DNA from: an uncultured Lachnospiraceae bacterium
Lineage (GTDB): Bacteria; Bacillota; Clostridia; Lachnospirales; Lachnospiraceae
Direction of reading: 5' to 3'
Assembly: GCA_910579085.1 (NCBI GenBank)
Contig: CAJTRU010000035.1
Coordinates: 32,191 to 39,869, forward strand
DNA: 7,679 nt
Positions within the stretch are counted from its first letter, which is position 1. Every line of letters starts with the position of its first letter. The notes beneath the pieces were generated by a model. The model ran no database searches, was not told where the DNA came from, and saw only the letters and a list, made by a program, of their open reading frames with translations. Positions 4,971 through 7,679 of the stretch are shown one piece after another. The position numbers and the translations under genes were made by a program.

Positions 4971-6332
4971 ATGATACATAAATTTAAATCAAAGGATATA
5001 AATATAGTGCTGGATGTAAACAGCGGCGGTGTCCATGTTGTAGATGATATTACATATGGGCTTCTTGGCTATATAGAACCGCCATTTGAAAAAGAATGTC
5101 CAGAAGAAATAATTGAAAAATTAAATGGCAAATATAATAATGAAGATATAAAAGAGGCATACCAGGAAATTTTATCATTATATAATGAACAATTATTATT
5201 TAGTAATGATGTTTATGGTGATTATGCAGAAACAGCAGTAAAGTCACCAGTCAAGGCTATGTGCCTTCATATTGCGCATGACTGTAACCTGCGTTGCAAA
5301 TACTGTTTTGCTGCTACTGGGGACTTTGGTACAGGAAGGAAGCTTATGCCGCTTGAAACTGGCAAAGCTGCTATAGATTTCCTGCTGGAGCAGTCTGAAG
5401 GGCGTGAAAATCTGGAAGTGGATTTCTTTGGCGGTGAGCCGCTTATGAATTTTGAAGTGGTAAAGGAAATTGTAAATTATGCCAGAAGCAAAGAAAAGGA
5501 ATATGGCAAGAATTTCAGGTTTACAATTACTACAAATGGAATGTTGCTTACAGATGATAAAATTGATTTTATTAATAATGAAATGTCCAATGTTGTGCTT
5601 TCAATAGACGGGCGTAAGGAAGTTAATGATAAGATGAGGGTACGTGTTGATGGGAGCGGCTCTTATGATAAAATTACAGAAGCATATAAACGCCTTGTTG
5701 AAAAACGTGGTGATAAGGAATATTATGTGCGCGGGACATATACAAAATATAACCTTGATTTTTCGGAAGATGTAATCCATCTTTATAATGCTGGTTTTGA
5801 CCAGATTTCTGTTGAGCCTGTTATGGAAGATGAAAGTGTGGAGTATGCAATTACTGAAAAGGACTTAGACCAGATTTACAGTGAATATGACAAGCTTGTG
5901 GATAAAATTGCAGAAATAAAGAAGGATAATGGAAGCATAAATTTCTTTCATTTTATGATTGACCTTGACCAGGGGCCTTGTGTGATAAAGAGGCTCAGGG
6001 GATGTGGAAGTGGCAATGAATATGTGGCAGTTACACCTGATGGTGATATTTACCCATGCCACCAGTTTGTTGGCCATGAAGAATATAAAATGGGAAATCT
6101 TTATGAACATACATTTAATGAAGAGATTAAGAAAGAATTTGCAGGATGCCATGTATATTCCAAAACTTCATGCAGGGACTGCTGGGCTAAGTTTTACTGT
6201 AGTGGCGGATGTAATGCTAATAATTATATTTATAATGGTGATATACACAAGCCATATGAACTGTCATGTAAAATTATGAGAAAGCGCCTTGAATGTGCTA
6301 TACTTTCAAAGGTGTGTGAACAAATAGAGTAA
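4971..6332 (+). CDS. scfB: SCIFF maturase, thioether-forming radical SAM/SPASM enzyme
   Basis: The 453-residue enzyme (CteB/Tte1186 type) installs the thioether crosslink in ScfA. Residues 1 to about 85 form the peptide-binding RRE-like domain, with the family opening INIVLDVNSGGVHVVDD (10-26). The radical SAM core shows CNLRCKYC, with cluster cysteines 105, 109 and 112, and the GGEP motif at 154-157, which contacts SAM. The SPASM domain has C345-X12-G358-X4-C363, then C401-X2-C404-X5-C410-X3-C414, then C433, enough for two auxiliary 4Fe-4S clusters; C337 may be a further ligand. Length is normal and nothing is missing. The ribosome site is weak (AGGAA, 4962-4966). It follows scfA on the same strand and precedes the transporter by 31 bases. 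The enzyme is cytosolic and oxygen-sensitive. Confidence 0.96.
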   Translation: MIHKFKSKDINIVLDVNSGGVHVVDDITYGLLGYIEPPFEKECPEEIIEKLNGKYNNEDIKEAYQEILSLYNEQLLFSNDVYGDYAETAVKSPVKAMCLHIAHDCNLRCKYCFAATGDFGTGRKLMPLETGKAAIDFLLEQSEGRENLEVDFFGGEPLMNFEVVKEIVNYARSKEKEYGKNFRFTITTNGMLLTDDKIDFINNEMSNVVLSIDGRKEVNDKMRVRVDGSGSYDKITEAYKRLVEKRGDKEYYVRGTYTKYNLDFSEDVIHLYNAGFDQISVEPVMEDESVEYAITEKDLDQIYSEYDKLVDKIAEIKKDNGSINFFHFMIDLDQGPCVIKRLRGCGSGNEYVAVTPDGDIYPCHQFVGHEEYKMGNLYEHTFNEEIKKEFAGCHVYSKTSCRDCWAKFYCSGGCNANNYIYNGDIHKPYELSCKIMRKRLECAILSKVCEQIE

Positions 6333-6363
6333 TATTATTGGTTAAGCATTGCGGGAGAGAAGT

Positions 6364-7530
6364 ATGGTTTCATTGTTAAGTAAGCTTTTAATTAAGGATT
6401 ATAATAATTACAGCGATGCTGTTGTAAGACGGAAATATGGAATACTTGCAAGCATTATAGGAATATTTTTAAATATACTTTTATTTGGCTTTAAGTATTT
6501 TGCAGGCTGGATAAGTGGTTCTGTTGCAATAATGGCAGATGCATTTAATAATTTATCTGATGCAGGTTCTTCCATAATAACCCTTGCAGGGTTTAAAGTG
6601 ACAGGAATGAGCCCAGACGCAGAACATCCTTTTGGGCATGGCAGGGTTGAGTATATATCAGGTTTTATTGTATCTATGGCAATTATTTTAATGGGATTTG
6701 AACTTTTAAAAAGTTCTGCTGTTAAAATACTGCATCCTGTTAAAATTGATACAAGTGCCGCTGCTTTTATTATCCTGGCTGCCTCTGTTTTAATAAAGCT
6801 TTATATGGCGTTTTATAACAGCAGGATTGGCAGCAAAATTAATTCAGCAGCAATGAAAGCAACAGCAACAGACAGTTTAAGTGATTCTGTAGCTACTTCA
6901 GTAGTTTTTGTGTCAATGGTTGTTATGAAATGTTCAGGTATTAATATAGATGGTTATACAGGTGCTCTTGTTGCTATATTTATACTTTTTGCTGGATACA
7001 ATGCTGCTAAAGATACTATATCCCCGCTTCTTGGCACTAAGCCATCTAAAGAAATTGTAGAGGTAATAGACAGCATTATTATGTCACATGAAGGAATACT
7101 AGGTGTACATGATTTAATAATACATGATTACGGCCCTGGCAGAATGATAGTTTCATTACATGCAGAAGTGCCTGGTGACAGAAATATTTATGAATTGCAT
7201 GATTTAATAGACCATATCGAAAATGACTTAGATGACAGGTTTAATTGCGAATGTGTAATCCATATGGACCCGGTTGATATAAATGACAGCAGGACAAAGG
7301 AAATACGTGCAGGAGCTGTAAAAGCTGCCAGGTCAGTAGATGAAAGGCTTTCAATACATGATTTGAGGATAGTGCCATGCCAGAATTATGATAATATAAT
7401 ATTTGATATGATAATTCCACCAGAGTACCATAAAAAGGATAAAGAGATAAAAGAACAAGTATGCACCAAGATTGAAGAAATGTACCCAGGATGCAAGGCA
7501 GTTATAAAAATTGATAAATCATATATATAA
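6364..7530 (+). CDS. Cation diffusion facilitator, probable Mn(II) exporter with duplicated C-terminal domain
   Basis: A 388-residue metal/proton antiporter of the CDF family. I start at ATG 6364 because GGGAGAG (6353-6359) lies just before it; an in-frame TTG at 6349 would add five residues but has no ribosome site. Six membrane helices fall at about 28-46, 49-76, 98-115, 132-150, 173-189 and 198-213. The transport site is formed by N62-X3-D66 in helix 2 and D170-X3-D174 in helix 5. This N/D/D/D set matches MntE-type manganese exporters rather than the His-containing zinc type. HPFGHGR (88-94) is the conserved loop. The cytosolic dimer domain (about 220-302, ending CVIHMDP) is followed by a second, similar stretch (about 325-388). 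The 31-base gap from scfB and absence of a terminator suggest co-transcription. Metal choice is inferred. Confidence 0.9.
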   Translation: MVSLLSKLLIKDYNNYSDAVVRRKYGILASIIGIFLNILLFGFKYFAGWISGSVAIMADAFNNLSDAGSSIITLAGFKVTGMSPDAEHPFGHGRVEYISGFIVSMAIILMGFELLKSSAVKILHPVKIDTSAAAFIILAASVLIKLYMAFYNSRIGSKINSAAMKATATDSLSDSVATSVVFVSMVVMKCSGINIDGYTGALVAIFILFAGYNAAKDTISPLLGTKPSKEIVEVIDSIIMSHEGILGVHDLIIHDYGPGRMIVSLHAEVPGDRNIYELHDLIDHIENDLDDRFNCECVIHMDPVDINDSRTKEIRAGAVKAARSVDERLSIHDLRIVPCQNYDNIIFDMIIPPEYHKKDKEIKEQVCTKIEEMYPGCKAVIKIDKSYI

Positions 7531-7570
7531 TTTGCAGTTATGTTTTGTTTGTGTTTTTGTTTGTGTATGG

Positions 7571-7626
7571 CGGACGCAGGGTTTCTAGTGTTCCACTAAA
7601 TTATTACATGACAGGGCACGTTCCCA
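7571..7626 (+). repeat. Right arm of diverged inverted repeat (contiguous copy)
   Basis: This 56-base stretch matches the reverse complement of two blocks near the left end: 7571-7605 with 215-250 and 7606-7626 with 58-79. A small hairpin TAGTG/CACTA with a TTC loop lies at 7586-7598; the left copy has one mismatch in it. The repeat begins 40 bases after the transporter stop and may extend beyond the window. GTTC and GAAC bracket the outer edge in both copies (7620-7637 here). No T-rich terminator hairpin for the transporter gene is seen before it. Confidence 0.75.
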
Positions 7627-7679
7627 TAAGTGCGAACTTAAGCAAGCAATCCTGGTAAAATTGCTGTATGGAACTCGTT

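Noticed and set aside
6004..6279. 91-codon plus-strand frame inside scfB.
   Set aside because: It overlaps the SPASM region of scfB in another frame, and scfB is strongly supported there by the conserved cysteine spacing.

Overview
The window looks like chromosomal DNA from an AT-rich, endospore-forming anaerobe of the Clostridia, most likely the family Lachnospiraceae. The evidence is two SpoVA proteins, an alpha/beta-type small acid-soluble spore protein (SASP), a DUF6465-type protein and a complete SCIFF peptide/maturase pair. Strong GGAGG ribosome sites and AT-rich spacers full of hairpins fit this.

Layout. Bases 1-373 carry no convincing gene. They hold one arm of a diverged inverted repeat, a terminator-like hairpin and a possible forespore promoter. 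spoVAD (374-1450) and spoVAE (1453-1809) form a tight pair closed by a terminator at 1855-1897. A DUF6465 protein with a charged, disordered N-terminus (2084-2608) has its own promoter, leader hairpin and terminator. Convergent to it on the minus strand is a lone sulfotransferase-like gene (2691-3830), and upstream of that is the SASP gene (4024-4239) with a strong terminator. A hairpin-rich spacer of about 330 bases separates the SASP gene from the divergent gene scfA.

The main discovery is the SCIFF ranthipeptide locus: a 49-residue Cys-rich precursor (4568-4717), a 253-base structured spacer, the radical SAM/SPASM maturase scfB (4971-6332) and, 31 bases later, a cation diffusion facilitator (6364-7530). 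The transporter's metal-site residues (N, D, D, D) suggest Mn(II) export, and its cytosolic domain appears duplicated. The window ends in a second arm of the inverted repeat found at the left end.

How it fits together. SpoVAD/SpoVAE (dipicolinic acid uptake into the forespore) and the SASP (spore DNA protection) are forespore functions. scfA-scfB is a two-gene RiPP system in which ScfB installs a Cys-to-Thr thioether in ScfA. Same strand, a short gap and no terminator suggest the transporter is co-transcribed with scfB. The SCIFF family is known. What may be new is the RNA structure between peptide and maturase, the link to a metal exporter, the structured region upstream of the SASP gene, and the paired repeat arms at the two ends.
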